From NCBI GenBank assembly GCA_965204405.1, contig CBDBEN010000005.1:1984001-2048000 (forward strand): a stretch of DNA of 64,000 bases. The letters are read 5' to 3'. Each line of letters begins with the position of its first letter. Position 1 is the stretch's first letter. Position numbers and translations under genes: made by a program. The notes under the pieces are model-generated. The model had not been told where the DNA came from. It worked only from the letters and a program-made list of their open reading frames with translations, and searched no databases. This stretch comes from JANQPX01 sp965204405. GTDB lineage: Bacteria > Pseudomonadota > Alphaproteobacteria > Geminicoccales > Geminicoccaceae. Of this stretch, positions 53,315 to 61,963 are shown piece by piece.

Positions 53315-54541
53315 TTGGCGGATCGCATCATCGTTGCCGGCGGCGGCCAGGCTGCCTCGTCGCTCATGGTCAAGCTCAGGAGCCTCGGCTATCAAGGGGC
53401 TATCGCACTGATCGGCGATGAGCCGCATCTACCCTATCAGCGTCCCCCCCTCTCGAAGAAATACCTGGCCGGCGAGATGCCTAGGGACCGGTTGCTGCTA
53501 CGCCAAGCTGCCTGGTACGAGAAAAACGCGATCGATCTCCACCTCGAGACCGGCATTACCGCGATTGACCGGCAGGCCCAAGAGGTTGAGCTCACCAGCG
53601 GCAGGGTGCTTCCCTATGACCGGCTGGTTCTGGCAACCGGGGCACGGCCCAGGCGTTTGCCGAGCGACGTCGGCGGCGATCTGCCGGGTGTCTATCTGAT
53701 GCGCGATCTTGCCGATGCCGATGCACTGCGCGAAGTGATGACGGCAGGCCAACGTCTTCTGGTGATCGGCGGTGGCTATATCGGTCTCGAAGCCGCAGCG
53801 GAGGCTGCAAAAAAAGGGCTCGATGTCACGGTGGTCGAGATGGCCGGACGCATTCTGCAACGGGTCGCCTGTGAACCGACGTCGGACTATTTTCGAGCGC
53901 TCCACCAAGGCCACGGCGTCGACATTCGCGAAGGCCTGGGGCTGGATCGTCTCGATGCCGGAAAGCTTTCGGCGATCGAAGCATCGTTCAGCGACGGCAC
54001 GTCAGCGCCGTACGATCTGGTGATCGTCGGCATCGGCATCCAACCCAACAGCGAGCTTGCCGCGAAAGCCGGTCTTGCGATCGAGCTCGGCGCGATCGCT
54101 GTCGACCCGTTCGGGCGAACCTCGGACCCCTCGATCTTTGCCGCCGGCGATTGCACCGCTTTTCTCTGGAAAGACCGGTTCGTTCGTCTGGAATCGGTGC
54201 AGAACGCTACCGACCAGGCACAAAATGTCGCCGTCAACATCCTAGGACCCGAGCAGCCCTATCATCCAGAGCCCTGGTTCTGGTCGGATCAGTATGACGT
54301 CAAGCTGCAGATCGCCGGTCTCAATCTCGGTTATGACGAGGTGATCGGCCGCGAAGGGAGCAAAGCTGCCAGTCGTGCTTTTTTTTACTATCAAGGCGAC
54401 ATCTGTCTTGCGGTCGATGCGATGAACGATCCGGTTGCCTACAACGTCACCAAAAGGCTCCTGGCGGCAGGAAAAAACCTTCCCAAAGCGGCCGCAGCCG
54501 ATAGCGGTCTCGACCTGAAGAGCCTTTTGACAGCCGGCTGA
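53315..54541 (+). CDS. FAD-dependent ferredoxin reductase-like oxidoreductase
   Basis: 408 residues from the TTG at 53315. Two Rossmann motifs, IIVAGGGQAASSLMVKL for FAD and LLVIGGGYIGLEAAAEA for NAD(P), plus LATGARPR and IFAAGDCTAF; the C-terminal reductase domain is of the putidaredoxin/rubredoxin reductase type. It passes electrons from NAD(P)H to a [2Fe-2S] ferredoxin, usually for an oxygenase or P450. No partner ferredoxin or oxygenase is adjacent. It is divergent from mutS, 237 bases away. Confidence 0.88.
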   Translation: MADRIIVAGGGQAASSLMVKLRSLGYQGAIALIGDEPHLPYQRPPLSKKYLAGEMPRDRLLLRQAAWYEKNAIDLHLETGITAIDRQAQEVELTSGRVLPYDRLVLATGARPRRLPSDVGGDLPGVYLMRDLADADALREVMTAGQRLLVIGGGYIGLEAAAEAAKKGLDVTVVEMAGRILQRVACEPTSDYFRALHQGHGVDIREGLGLDRLDAGKLSAIEASFSDGTSAPYDLVIVGIGIQPNSELAAKAGLAIELGAIAVDPFGRTSDPSIFAAGDCTAFLWKDRFVRLESVQNATDQAQNVAVNILGPEQPYHPEPWFWSDQYDVKLQIAGLNLGYDEVIGREGSKAASRAFFYYQGDICLAVDAMNDPVAYNVTKRLLAAGKNLPKAAAADSGLDLKSLLTAG

Positions 54542-54677
54542 AAGCAGCGGGACGCCGAAGGCTGGCGGTGCTGCGCCTCATGCTCCTGCCTTTTCCGTTA
54601 ATTCTCTCCGGCTGGTAAGGCTGGGACCTGTCCGATATAGAGGCGGGATCAAGTTTTGTGGTTGTTGGGGAAATCTG

Positions 54678-55256
54678 TTGAGAATTTGCGTCTTTTGCGG
54701 GTCGAGTCCCGGCCGCGGCGGCCGTTATCGAGCTGCCGCCGGCCGGCTGGGCAAACTGATTGCCGATAAAGGCTATGGCCTCGTTTATGGCGGCGCTTCG
54801 GTGGGCTTGATGGGGGCTGTTGCCGACGGTGCCATCAAGGCGGGCGGCGAGGTGATCGGGGTTTTGCCTGAAGCGCTCGCCAATCTCGAAATTGCCCATG
54901 CCGGCCTCACCGAGCTCAAAATCGTCTCGTCCATGCATGAGCGAAAGGCGACCATGGCGGCGCTGTCGGACGCTTTCATCGCACTGCCCGGCGGCCTCGG
55001 GACCTTGGAGGAGGCGTTCGAGATTTGGACATGGACGCAGCTAGGCCTGCATCGGAAGCCGCTTGGCCTTCTGAATGTCGACGGGTTCTACGACAAGCTC
55101 GCCGCCTTTCTGGACCAACTCGTCGACGAGCAATTCGTCAGACCGGAGCACAGGCAGATCCTGCTTTCCGAAGCCGATCCGGATCTCATTATCGACAGGC
55201 TCGTTGCTTATGAGCTCCCGGTCTCGAAGATTTGGATCGACCGAAGCACAGCATAA
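54678..55256 (+). CDS. LOG-family nucleoside 5'-monophosphate phosphoribohydrolase-like protein
   Basis: 192 residues from a TTG at 54678. The signature PGGLGTLEEAFEIWTW and an earlier LVYGGASVGLMGAVADGAI identify the Lonely Guy (LOG) family, which in plants and several bacteria frees cytokinin bases or AMP-type bases from nucleotides. CVFCGSSPGR at the N-terminus is typical. The real bacterial role may be purine nucleotide salvage or clean-up. Confidence 0.87.
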   Translation: MRICVFCGSSPGRGGRYRAAAGRLGKLIADKGYGLVYGGASVGLMGAVADGAIKAGGEVIGVLPEALANLEIAHAGLTELKIVSSMHERKATMAALSDAFIALPGGLGTLEEAFEIWTWTQLGLHRKPLGLLNVDGFYDKLAAFLDQLVDEQFVRPEHRQILLSEADPDLIIDRLVAYELPVSKIWIDRSTA

Positions 55257-55472
55257 TTGGGGGCAGTAGCACGTCTCCGTCCTCGGTTGGAGCATTTTCG
55301 TTTCGCCTTGAAGAATATTCTTGGTTGCACTATGTGAACGCCAGTTGGTTTCACGTTGCCGGTTGTCGCTGCTTTGCTAAATGCCTCGTTTGCTGATTCC
55401 CTGGACATATGTTGAAACTGCCTCGCGCTTTGGCATTTCGCCTAGTGTGCATCTATATGTAAGGTCAATATC

Positions 55473-55682
55473 TTGAGTACTGGAACTGTGAAGTGGTTCA
55501 ACCCGACCAAGGGGTTCGGGTTTATCGAGCCTGAGAGCGGCGGGAACGATGTTTTCGTGCATATCTCAGCCGTCGAGCGGGCTGGGATCTCCACGCTGAA
55601 CGAGGGTGATCGGCTTGAATACGAGCTGGCCAAGGGTCAGAACGGCAAGAGTTCGGCAGAGGACCTAAAGCTCCTCTCCTAA
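55473..55682 (+). CDS. Cold-shock domain protein (CspA family)
   Basis: 69 residues with a TTG start at 55473 and AAGG eight bases before. RNP1 KGFGFIEPE and RNP2 VFVHISAVE are intact, so it should bind single-stranded RNA or DNA. The 216 bases upstream would give a long leader typical of cold-shock mRNAs. A strong terminator follows at once. Confidence 0.95.
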   Translation: MSTGTVKWFNPTKGFGFIEPESGGNDVFVHISAVERAGISTLNEGDRLEYELAKGQNGKSSAEDLKLLS

Positions 55683-55704
55683 CGCCGTCAGAATTAACGA
55701 AAGA

Positions 55705-55737
55705 AACCCCGTGAAGGGAACTTCACGGGGTTTTTTT
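55705..55737 (+). terminator. Rho-independent terminator of the cold-shock gene
   Basis: A 12-base perfect stem (AACCCCGTGAAG / CTTCACGGGGTT) with GGAA loop and a T-run. It begins 22 bases after the stop codon. Confidence 0.95.
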
Positions 55738-55790
55738 GTTGTAACGGGGGGAGGATCGTGGTCCAGAGCCGCTACTATTGCTTGGTGTCA

Positions 55791-56903
55791 GCGTTGTTGC
55801 AGAAATCGTGGAGAGGTTCTGCTTCTCCCTGTATCGGACGCTCACACAACCCTTACAGAGATTGGTTTGGCCAGGTTCATCATTCGGTTGAGAACGTTGA
55901 TGCCAATCGCCACTTCCACCGGCTGCGCGTCGTCATGACAGGCATGCAGCCGATCGCCAATGATGGATTTGTACCGTCCCATCGTCGTCTCGACCAAGCT
56001 GCGTCGACCATAATCATGCGCCTTCTGCCAAGCGATACGGCCTTTGGCGGCAAGCTCGAGAATGTGACGATCGCGATCGGTTTGCTCCTCGTCATCCTCG
56101 CTCGATAAAACCGCCGTCTTGCGTGGTGGGATGACCACCTCCGGCATCGGGGCGGGCGAGTGCCGCCGGACCGCGTCATAGACAGGGTAGCCATCATACG
56201 CACCATCCGCCATGAACCGGTCGACCGGACCGTCAATCTGAGCCAGGATGTCATCGATCTGATCGGGATCCCCGGCATCCTTATCGGTCAAAAGATGCGA
56301 GACGATCATGCCGCTCTTCGCATCGAAGCCGACATGCAGTTTCTTCCAGCCACGACGTTTCTTGCCATGCTTGGCCCGACACCATTCGCCCTGGCCGTAA
56401 ACCTTCAATCCCGTGCTATCTACGACCAGGTCCAACGGCTCCGACGTATCCCGAACCCAAGGCTCGATCGACAGCGCCTTGCGCCGACGGCAAAGCGTCG
56501 ACGCACTGGCAACAGGAAGATCCAAGCCGAGCAGATCAAACAGGCTCTTGGTGAAGCCTTGGGTCTGGCGCAGGCGAAGACGATAGACCGCGCCCATCGT
56601 CAGCATCGCCTCGATAGCACCGTCCGAATAGATCCTCTCGCCACCTCGTGTCTCCCGCTTCGGCGCTTTCCAGCCATCAATCACATCGGCGGAAAGCCAG
56701 AGGGTAACCGAACCTCGCTGACATAGACCGGCGTTATACGCCCGCCAATTCCGCACCCGGTACTTTGCTTTAGGAATATGGTGACGATGGGCATCATGAA
56801 ATTTGTAAGGCATCAAAAAGCTCGGCAGCTGGAACAGAAAGGGAAAATCGCCTATCAGCCCATCCTTCACCAGCGCAAACATCCACGATTTCTGCAACAA
56901 CGC
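55791..56903 (-). mobile_element. IS5-family insertion sequence
   Basis: A perfect 22-base inverted repeat (GCGTTGTTGCAGAAATCGTG...) starts at 55791 and ends at 56903, giving a 1113-base element with one transposase. No target-site duplication is seen next to the repeats. Left neighbour is the cold-shock gene terminator. Confidence 0.88.
55842..56813 (-). CDS. IS5-family transposase
   Basis: 323 residues from the ATG at 56813; the frame extends out through the right repeat to 56918. Domains and DDE residues: LVVDSTGLKVYG (first Asp), FMADGAYDGYPV (second Asp) and SLVETTMGRYKSIIG (Glu), with GWKKLHVGFD and VVIPPRKTA between. Not truncated or frameshifted, so probably active. Confidence 0.92.
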   Translation of the reverse strand: MPYKFHDAHRHHIPKAKYRVRNWRAYNAGLCQRGSVTLWLSADVIDGWKAPKRETRGGERIYSDGAIEAMLTMGAVYRLRLRQTQGFTKSLFDLLGLDLPVASASTLCRRRKALSIEPWVRDTSEPLDLVVDSTGLKVYGQGEWCRAKHGKKRRGWKKLHVGFDAKSGMIVSHLLTDKDAGDPDQIDDILAQIDGPVDRFMADGAYDGYPVYDAVRRHSPAPMPEVVIPPRKTAVLSSEDDEEQTDRDRHILELAAKGRIAWQKAHDYGRRSLVETTMGRYKSIIGDRLHACHDDAQPVEVAIGINVLNRMMNLAKPISVRVV

Positions 56904-57201
56904 CGCGGCAAAGGCCATCTTGGCCCAGAGTCCGTGTGCATTTTTCGACTACGACAAGATCGCATGTTGAATTCGCTGCAAATCTAGCTTGCCAGCGCAA
57001 AAATTTAACATACCGCATGGATCGTGTTGAATTTTCAACGATCGCCAAACTCGCTTCGCCATTTTTCCGGTAGCGCCGCACCCGGTGTCATGACGCAGTT
57101 AAAAAGGGTCTGCCGCTTGCCTTTCGCGCCATGAATCTGTGAACCGCGGGTTACGTGCCACAGATGTAGGGCTACCGAACCCAGGTCATCTCTCACGGGC
57201 A
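56904..57201. other. Spacer between two insertion sequences
   Basis: About 300 bases between the IS5- and IS6-type elements. No gene seen. It may hold remnants of the original target DNA, since neither element shows a target duplication. Confidence 0.4.
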
Positions 57202-58014
57202 GGCATTGCCGCCTTGTTGAACGTCGGCCGCGGAGATAGCGGCTTTCCGTTTATCAGGCCGTCTTCAATTCCTCGGAGAAGGTCTCCCAAAGATCGAAAG
57301 CATCATGTCTTGCGTGGCGATAACTTGCTTTGGAAAGGCGGTGTCGATGGGGACGAAACAAGGTGTTGATCTGATCGTGAGCTGCACAAAATCGCAGAGC
57401 ATGATGCTGAGATTTGAACCGCTGCATCACCCGTTCTCGTCGTCTTGTGGCTTTGTGTGACGCCTCGGCGCGGTTGTTCAAGCCTTTATGCTGCCGGTGA
57501 TCGACACCAGGCATGACGTCTTTGGCAGCGGCCCCATAGCTTCGAAGTTTGTCGGTGATAATCACTCTCGGATCACAGCCATACGCCTTGACCAGCTTTT
57601 CAAGGAAGCGCTTGGCCGCCCGCTTGTTGCGCCGCTTTTGCACCAGGATATCGAGCACGTCACCATGCTGATCCACGGCACGCCAGAGATAAAAAATCTC
57701 ACCGTTGATCTTGATCACAACTTCATCAAGATACCACTTGTCGCCCGGCCTTGGCCGGTTTCGCCGAATGACATCGGCAAACAACGGACCAAATCGCTGC
57801 TCCCACTCATGGATGGTTTGGTGACTGACGTCGATGCCGCGGTAGGCAAGAATGTCCTCAACATCGCGAAGGCTGAGCGAGAATCGGTAATACAGCCATA
57901 CGGCATGGCTGATGATCTCGCGCGGAAAACGGTAGCCTTTGAAGGCATCGAGGGATGGCGTTTGCATCCACTCCATCTACAATGCAGTTCCGATGGAGCC
58001 AAGGCGACAATGCC
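57202..58014 (-). mobile_element. IS6-family insertion sequence
   Basis: Terminal repeats GGCATTGCCGCCTTG (57202-57216) and its partner CAAGGCGACAATGCC (58000-58014) differ by one base and have the GGC...TG form of IS6 ends. The 813-base size fits the family. An 8-base target duplication is not obvious. Confidence 0.8.
57254..57976 (-). CDS. IS6-family transposase
   Basis: 240 residues, the full family length. RGIDVSHQTIHEWEQRFGP is the N-terminal HTH, then KWYLDEVVIKI (first Asp), VIITDKLRSYGAA (second Asp) and NNRAEASHKATRRRERVMQR (Glu). Intact and likely active. Confidence 0.95.
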   Translation of the reverse strand: MEWMQTPSLDAFKGYRFPREIISHAVWLYYRFSLSLRDVEDILAYRGIDVSHQTIHEWEQRFGPLFADVIRRNRPRPGDKWYLDEVVIKINGEIFYLWRAVDQHGDVLDILVQKRRNKRAAKRFLEKLVKAYGCDPRVIITDKLRSYGAAAKDVMPGVDHRQHKGLNNRAEASHKATRRRERVMQRFKSQHHALRFCAAHDQINTLFRPHRHRLSKASYRHARHDAFDLWETFSEELKTA

Positions 58015-58112
58015 CTTCACGGCTATGCGACGTATTGCGAGTCCGCCCAGGTTCTTTTCCGGACTGAAGTGATCGCCGTTGCTTGAGACGTCGCCAAGAA
58101 GGCACGCGAATG

Positions 58113-59348
58113 TTAGCGCTGATTGACATCCGTGAGCCATGGGGGAAGTTCGAAAATTGCTTCGTTGTACGGTTGCGGTGCGATCAGGGCTTTTTCGTGG
58201 CCGGAATTATAGATTTGGTAGAAGAGGTGGGGGAGGCCAAGGGACGGGTCGTTGACGGCGTCCGGGTAGGGAATGGCAGCCTGCCATTCAGGATGATAGG
58301 AGATGGTGCCGGAAATGCTGCGGTAAGGTATGGCTTTTAGCTGATTCGAAATACGCTGGTTCTGCTCGAAATCACCGGGGCCCGCTGTTCCTCCGGCGAC
58401 GGCGGCTGCAATCGCATAATGGTGAAGTGACGTATAGGGCTGGCAGCCGACCTCCGGCGTTGATTGCTCGCCGAAGCGTTCGCGATAACGGTGCGCAAAG
58501 CCCCTGCCCAATTCGTCACGCAGGAGGCCGATAACCGTTCCTACTATTGCACCCTTCGCTTTGTCGCCGACGAGGTCGATAAAAGTACGGTGCAACGCAC
58601 CATATTGCAGATAGAGCAAGCAAGGCAGAGGATCGTCGATGAACTGGAGGTGGAACCGAGCCAAATCGCCGGCATAGAAATGTGTGTTGGCGAGGACGGC
58701 GGGGTCGATTCCACGAACGTCGTCCAGAAGCGGCTTCCAATTGGTAATCGGGGCTCTGGCAATTTTCGGCCCATAGGCGAGCGTCCATCCGAACTGCTTC
58801 GCGCATGACGCCATGGCGTTGGCAATGACGATACTGTAGGGCTTTGCGCCTGAAATGATGGCGATGCGGTTATTGCGTGGGCGCCACTGACCGCTGTCGC
58901 GCAGCCAGGATATTAACTTGATGAAGCCCTGTCCGTACCAATATTCGGCCGGATCTCCCATGAAACAGGAAAAATATCGGTCTGGATTGCTCATCACCGT
59001 GTCGTGGTGCTGAAGCAATGTGTTGTGATGAATGTAGATGATGCCCGCATCGGCAATGGGCTCGTATTCCGAATTCTGGGGGCCGATATTGTAGCCATTG
59101 ATGATCGCATGGACATGATGATCTTCAATCAACGTCCGTGCGGCTCGAACGACTTCCTCGGCAGACTGGGTTCCCGTGTCGATGAAGTGGGGCTCGATCT
59201 TGCGGCCGAGAATACCGCCCCGGGTGTTGATTTCCTCCATTGCCATAGTGAAGCCATTTTGAAATTCCCGCCCGTCGGCCGAGGAAGGTCCGGATAGCGG
59301 CACCATGCTGCCTATCGGGATGGTTTCACTGTCGGGCGGCATCGACAT
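58113..59348 (-). CDS. Cytoplasmic periplasmic-type ligand-binding protein (AmiC/FmdD-like)
   Basis: 411 residues. Type I periplasmic-binding fold (Peripla_BP_6 type): IPIGSMVPLSGPSSADGREF, MAMEEINTRGGILGRKIEPH, VRAARTLIEDHHVHAI, then a second lobe. It starts MSMPPDSETIPIG with no signal peptide, so it stays in the cytoplasm unless another start exists; no upstream ATG was found. Its start overlaps the kinase stop by 23 bases. It belongs to the same superfamily as the exported protein at 61964. In Pseudomonas the cytoplasmic binding protein AmiC senses amides for AmiR; an equivalent ligand-sensing role towards the kinase is inferred. Confidence 0.85.
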   Translation of the reverse strand: MSMPPDSETIPIGSMVPLSGPSSADGREFQNGFTMAMEEINTRGGILGRKIEPHFIDTGTQSAEEVVRAARTLIEDHHVHAIINGYNIGPQNSEYEPIADAGIIYIHHNTLLQHHDTVMSNPDRYFSCFMGDPAEYWYGQGFIKLISWLRDSGQWRPRNNRIAIISGAKPYSIVIANAMASCAKQFGWTLAYGPKIARAPITNWKPLLDDVRGIDPAVLANTHFYAGDLARFHLQFIDDPLPCLLYLQYGALHRTFIDLVGDKAKGAIVGTVIGLLRDELGRGFAHRYRERFGEQSTPEVGCQPYTSLHHYAIAAAVAGGTAGPGDFEQNQRISNQLKAIPYRSISGTISYHPEWQAAIPYPDAVNDPSLGLPHLFYQIYNSGHEKALIAPQPYNEAIFELPPWLTDVNQR

Positions 59349-60939
59349 CGTTCGCTTCTGGCTTCAGCTCCCGGACCAATTCCGGCTCATAAAGGATGTT
59401 GTGCATCATCACCCGCAGCCTCGGCGGGCTCACGGGTTTGATGAGAACAGGAAAGCCGTCTTTGCGGATGCTTTCGATCAGGTCCGGATCGGTATCGGCC
59501 GTCACCACAATAGCGGGAATGGCCAGTTTTAGAGCCTCCCGAATGTCGCGCACGACTTGGTCGCCCTTCAGCCCTCCATGCAGCCGATAGTCGGTAATGA
59601 TAAGATCCGGCCGAAACTCGTTTTCCAGGAGATGGGACGTTAGGTCGTCCAGCGCATTGAAGGCCCGAACAATGATGCCCCACCGCTCCAGCAATTCAGT
59701 GAGCGCATTGCGTAGGATTTCGTCGTCTTCAAGGACCAGGACCGAAAGGCCTGAAAACTCGCCGCCGATTTTCTCGTTGATTTCCGGTTCACCAATATCG
59801 CTTTGCAGAATATCGCCTTCAGGCAGCTCAATCGAGAAAATTGACCCTTCGTATATTCTAGATCGAACATCTAGACAATGTCCCAGAATATCGGCGATGC
59901 GCTTGGCAATGCTCAGGCCAAGTCCAAGGGCGTTATGGTGCTTGCGAGAACGTTCGACTTGATAAAATTCTTCGAAGATCGCCTCACGATATTCCGGCTT
60001 GATGCCGATGCCGGTATCTCTGATCTCAAGGCATATTTTGCCACGCTTTCGACGACAGCCAACCAAGACGCTGCCGCGTTCAGTGTAGCGGATAGCATTG
60101 GCGACAAGATTGCTGACAATACGTTCCAAGAGCGCACGATCGGACACCACGGCATAGCGTGACGGAACAACACGAAATCTGAGGCCCTTTTCTCTGGCTT
60201 GGTGGCCGAATTCGACATCCATGCGCTCTAATAGCGTGGAAAGCTGAAACGTCGTGACTCGCGGTTTTACCTTCCCTGCGTCCAGCTGACCTATATTGAG
60301 CAGCGCACCTAGCAAATCCTCCATGATGGAGACCGAGATATCCATGGCATGCAGCAAGTCGCTGCGATGCTCGTCGTCATCCGTCATCATACAGTTGTAG
60401 ATGAGAATTTTGAGGGTCGCCAAAGGCTGCCTGAGATCATGATTGGCCGCGCGAAGAAAGCGCGACTTGGTTCTATCTGACTGGTTGGCCTCGTCACGCG
60501 CTTTTTCCAGTGACGCCTCATTTCGCCGATCATCGGTGATGTCGCGGATCAGCATGGTGGTGCCGCCGTCCGGCCGCCGCCAGCGCTCATTGCGGAATAT
60601 GCGGCCATCGATACAGTGATAGTCGCTGGCGCCGCCGTGCGTGAAAAGCAGCCGCTCCCGCTCGATCCAGTCTTGCTCATCGACAGGGAGCAGCAGCAGT
60701 CCGGAATGAGCAACGGCTTTCAGGAATTCTTCAAGCGGCAGCTGACGGGTAAGCTGCATGCCAGCAACAGAGAATACCTCTGCGCAGGCCTTGTTGCGGT
60801 AATGAAGTGTTTCTTCGGGCGTCCAAATGGCAAAGCCGTGGCCTAGGACATCGAGCGCTGCAGCTAAGTCATCTTGAGCGTCGGAAGCTTGAATTCCGGA
60901 GCCGCAGGAAGCCTCGATCTGCTGATCACGGGACGTCAT
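59326..60939 (-). CDS. Soluble hybrid histidine kinase (PAS-HisKA-HATPase-REC)
   Basis: 537 residues, no membrane segment. PAS-like domain (about 25-135, ending RRPDGGTTMLIRDITDDRR), HisKA with phospho-His H167 in FLRAANHDLRQPL, HATPase with N-box NLVANAIRY, DTGIGI and GLGLSIAKR, then a receiver with phospho-Asp D450 in DLIITDYRL. The ATG overlaps the regulator stop by 4 bases (ATGA) and the 3' end overlaps the binding-protein gene. It probably takes input from the PAS domain or the coupled binding protein and passes phosphate to the LuxR-type regulator. A CTAG palindrome lies inside the gene at 59857-59877. Confidence 0.92.
   Translation of the reverse strand: MTSRDQQIEASCGSGIQASDAQDDLAAALDVLGHGFAIWTPEETLHYRNKACAEVFSVAGMQLTRQLPLEEFLKAVAHSGLLLLPVDEQDWIERERLLFTHGGASDYHCIDGRIFRNERWRRPDGGTTMLIRDITDDRRNEASLEKARDEANQSDRTKSRFLRAANHDLRQPLATLKILIYNCMMTDDDEHRSDLLHAMDISVSIMEDLLGALLNIGQLDAGKVKPRVTTFQLSTLLERMDVEFGHQAREKGLRFRVVPSRYAVVSDRALLERIVSNLVANAIRYTERGSVLVGCRRKRGKICLEIRDTGIGIKPEYREAIFEEFYQVERSRKHHNALGLGLSIAKRIADILGHCLDVRSRIYEGSIFSIELPEGDILQSDIGEPEINEKIGGEFSGLSVLVLEDDEILRNALTELLERWGIIVRAFNALDDLTSHLLENEFRPDLIITDYRLHGGLKGDQVVRDIREALKLAIPAIVVTADTDPDLIESIRKDGFPVLIKPVSPPRLRVMMHNILYEPELVRELKPEANDVDAARQ
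59857..59877. promoter_or_regulatory. Possible intragenic operator copy
   Basis: TCTAG, nine bases, CTAGACA: the same half-sites and spacing as in the divergent region near 61888-61908. It falls in the HATPase-coding part of the kinase gene. CTAG is rare in this DNA, so a chance match is less likely. Confidence 0.4.
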
Positions 60940-61598
60940 CGTTTTGTGCTGAAATGGGTGATCGCAAAATGGATAGCCTCGGAACGATCGCTCAGCCTTA
61001 GTTTCTTCATCGCGTTGCCGAGATGAACACGCACGGTTTGTGGGCTGATTTTCAGCTTGTCAGCGCTGCCGGTTATCGAAAGGCCCTGACCTAGTGTCTC
61101 CAAGACCTCACGTTCACGGTTGCTCAAATCCTCAAGGCCCTCATGGGCCTGCTCCACCGAGAATCCCGAGGTTTCGCGTGCAGCGGCATTCTTTTTATGG
61201 GAGCCCTCGATAATCCTTCGGGGAAAGGACACTTCGCCCGAAAGCACGCGCGTAAGAGCCTGCGTGATCTCCTCGGGTTCTGCAGATTTGGGGATATAGC
61301 CGACGACGCCATAGGCAATCGATTTCAGCACATATTCCGCATCTTCGTGAACAGAAACCACAACGACAGGAACCTCGGGGTAAAGTGTCCGCAGTTTCTC
61401 CAGGCCTTCGAATTCGTTGAAGCCGGGCATGATGAGGTCGATCAACATCAGGCCAACATCCGGCTCGACATGGAGGGCAGCTTCCGCCTCGGCGAAGTTC
61501 GATGCTTCCAAGGGTTCGAACTTCCGGCTTACCTGGCGCATCACATGCTTCAAGGTTTCCCGCACGATCCAATGGTCGTCGGCAATGAGAATCTTCAT
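60936..61598 (-). CDS. LuxR/NarL-type response regulator
   Basis: 220 residues. Receiver with acidic ADDH, phospho-Asp D54 in LMLIDLIMPG and Lys in GYIPKSAEPEE; a linker of about 25 residues; then a LuxR-type HTH (about 152-215, LSNREREVLETLGQGLSI then SPQTVRVHLGNAMKKL). First gene of the operon with the kinase and the binding protein. The best candidate to bind the nested CTAG palindromes just upstream. Confidence 0.93.
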   Translation of the reverse strand: MKILIADDHWIVRETLKHVMRQVSRKFEPLEASNFAEAEAALHVEPDVGLMLIDLIMPGFNEFEGLEKLRTLYPEVPVVVVSVHEDAEYVLKSIAYGVVGYIPKSAEPEEITQALTRVLSGEVSFPRRIIEGSHKKNAAARETSGFSVEQAHEGLEDLSNREREVLETLGQGLSITGSADKLKISPQTVRVHLGNAMKKLRLSDRSEAIHFAITHFSTKR

Positions 61599-61963
61599 GT
61601 TGCCGATATCAGCCTGTTCATAAACGCTTCCAAGGCTTTCCCTCCTCGGGGGGCAGCTGCAGGAGCCAGTCGCTGATCCGCAGCTACCGCATGGCTGCGG
61701 GGCCTTTCATGCCAATCAGGGACCGCGAAACGAGGACCATTTCCTAGCTGACGGTAGCCTCATTGTCGATCCAGGGCAGCATGGGCGGCTTCAGGTACAG
61801 CTTCGCCGCGAATTCGACGTTCACCTGGAGGGCGTTGCGCTAGCTCCAAGATCAGTCACTTGACGATAGTAAAAACTCTAGATAATGTCTAGTGAAATTA
61901 TCTAGACATAAGCACGAATCAAACTGGCCTGGGATGGCCAACCACAAGTGACAGGAGGTGGAT
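61599..61963. other. Divergent control region between regulator and transporter operons
   Basis: No gene is seen. It holds both promoters, the CTAG palindromes (61878-61909) and an AGGAGG ribosome site just before the ATG at 61964. Confidence 0.6.
61878..61909. promoter_or_regulatory. Nested palindromic operator with CTAG half-sites
   Basis: Two overlapping inverted repeats: ATGTCTAG (61885-61892) with CTAGACAT (61902-61909), spacer nine; and CTAGATAAT (61878-61886) with ATTATCTAG (61897-61905), spacer ten. Three CTAG tetramers sit in 28 bases. Placed about 55 bases before the binding-protein ATG, between divergent genes. Likely the binding site of the LuxR-type regulator, which is inference. 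Confidence 0.7.
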
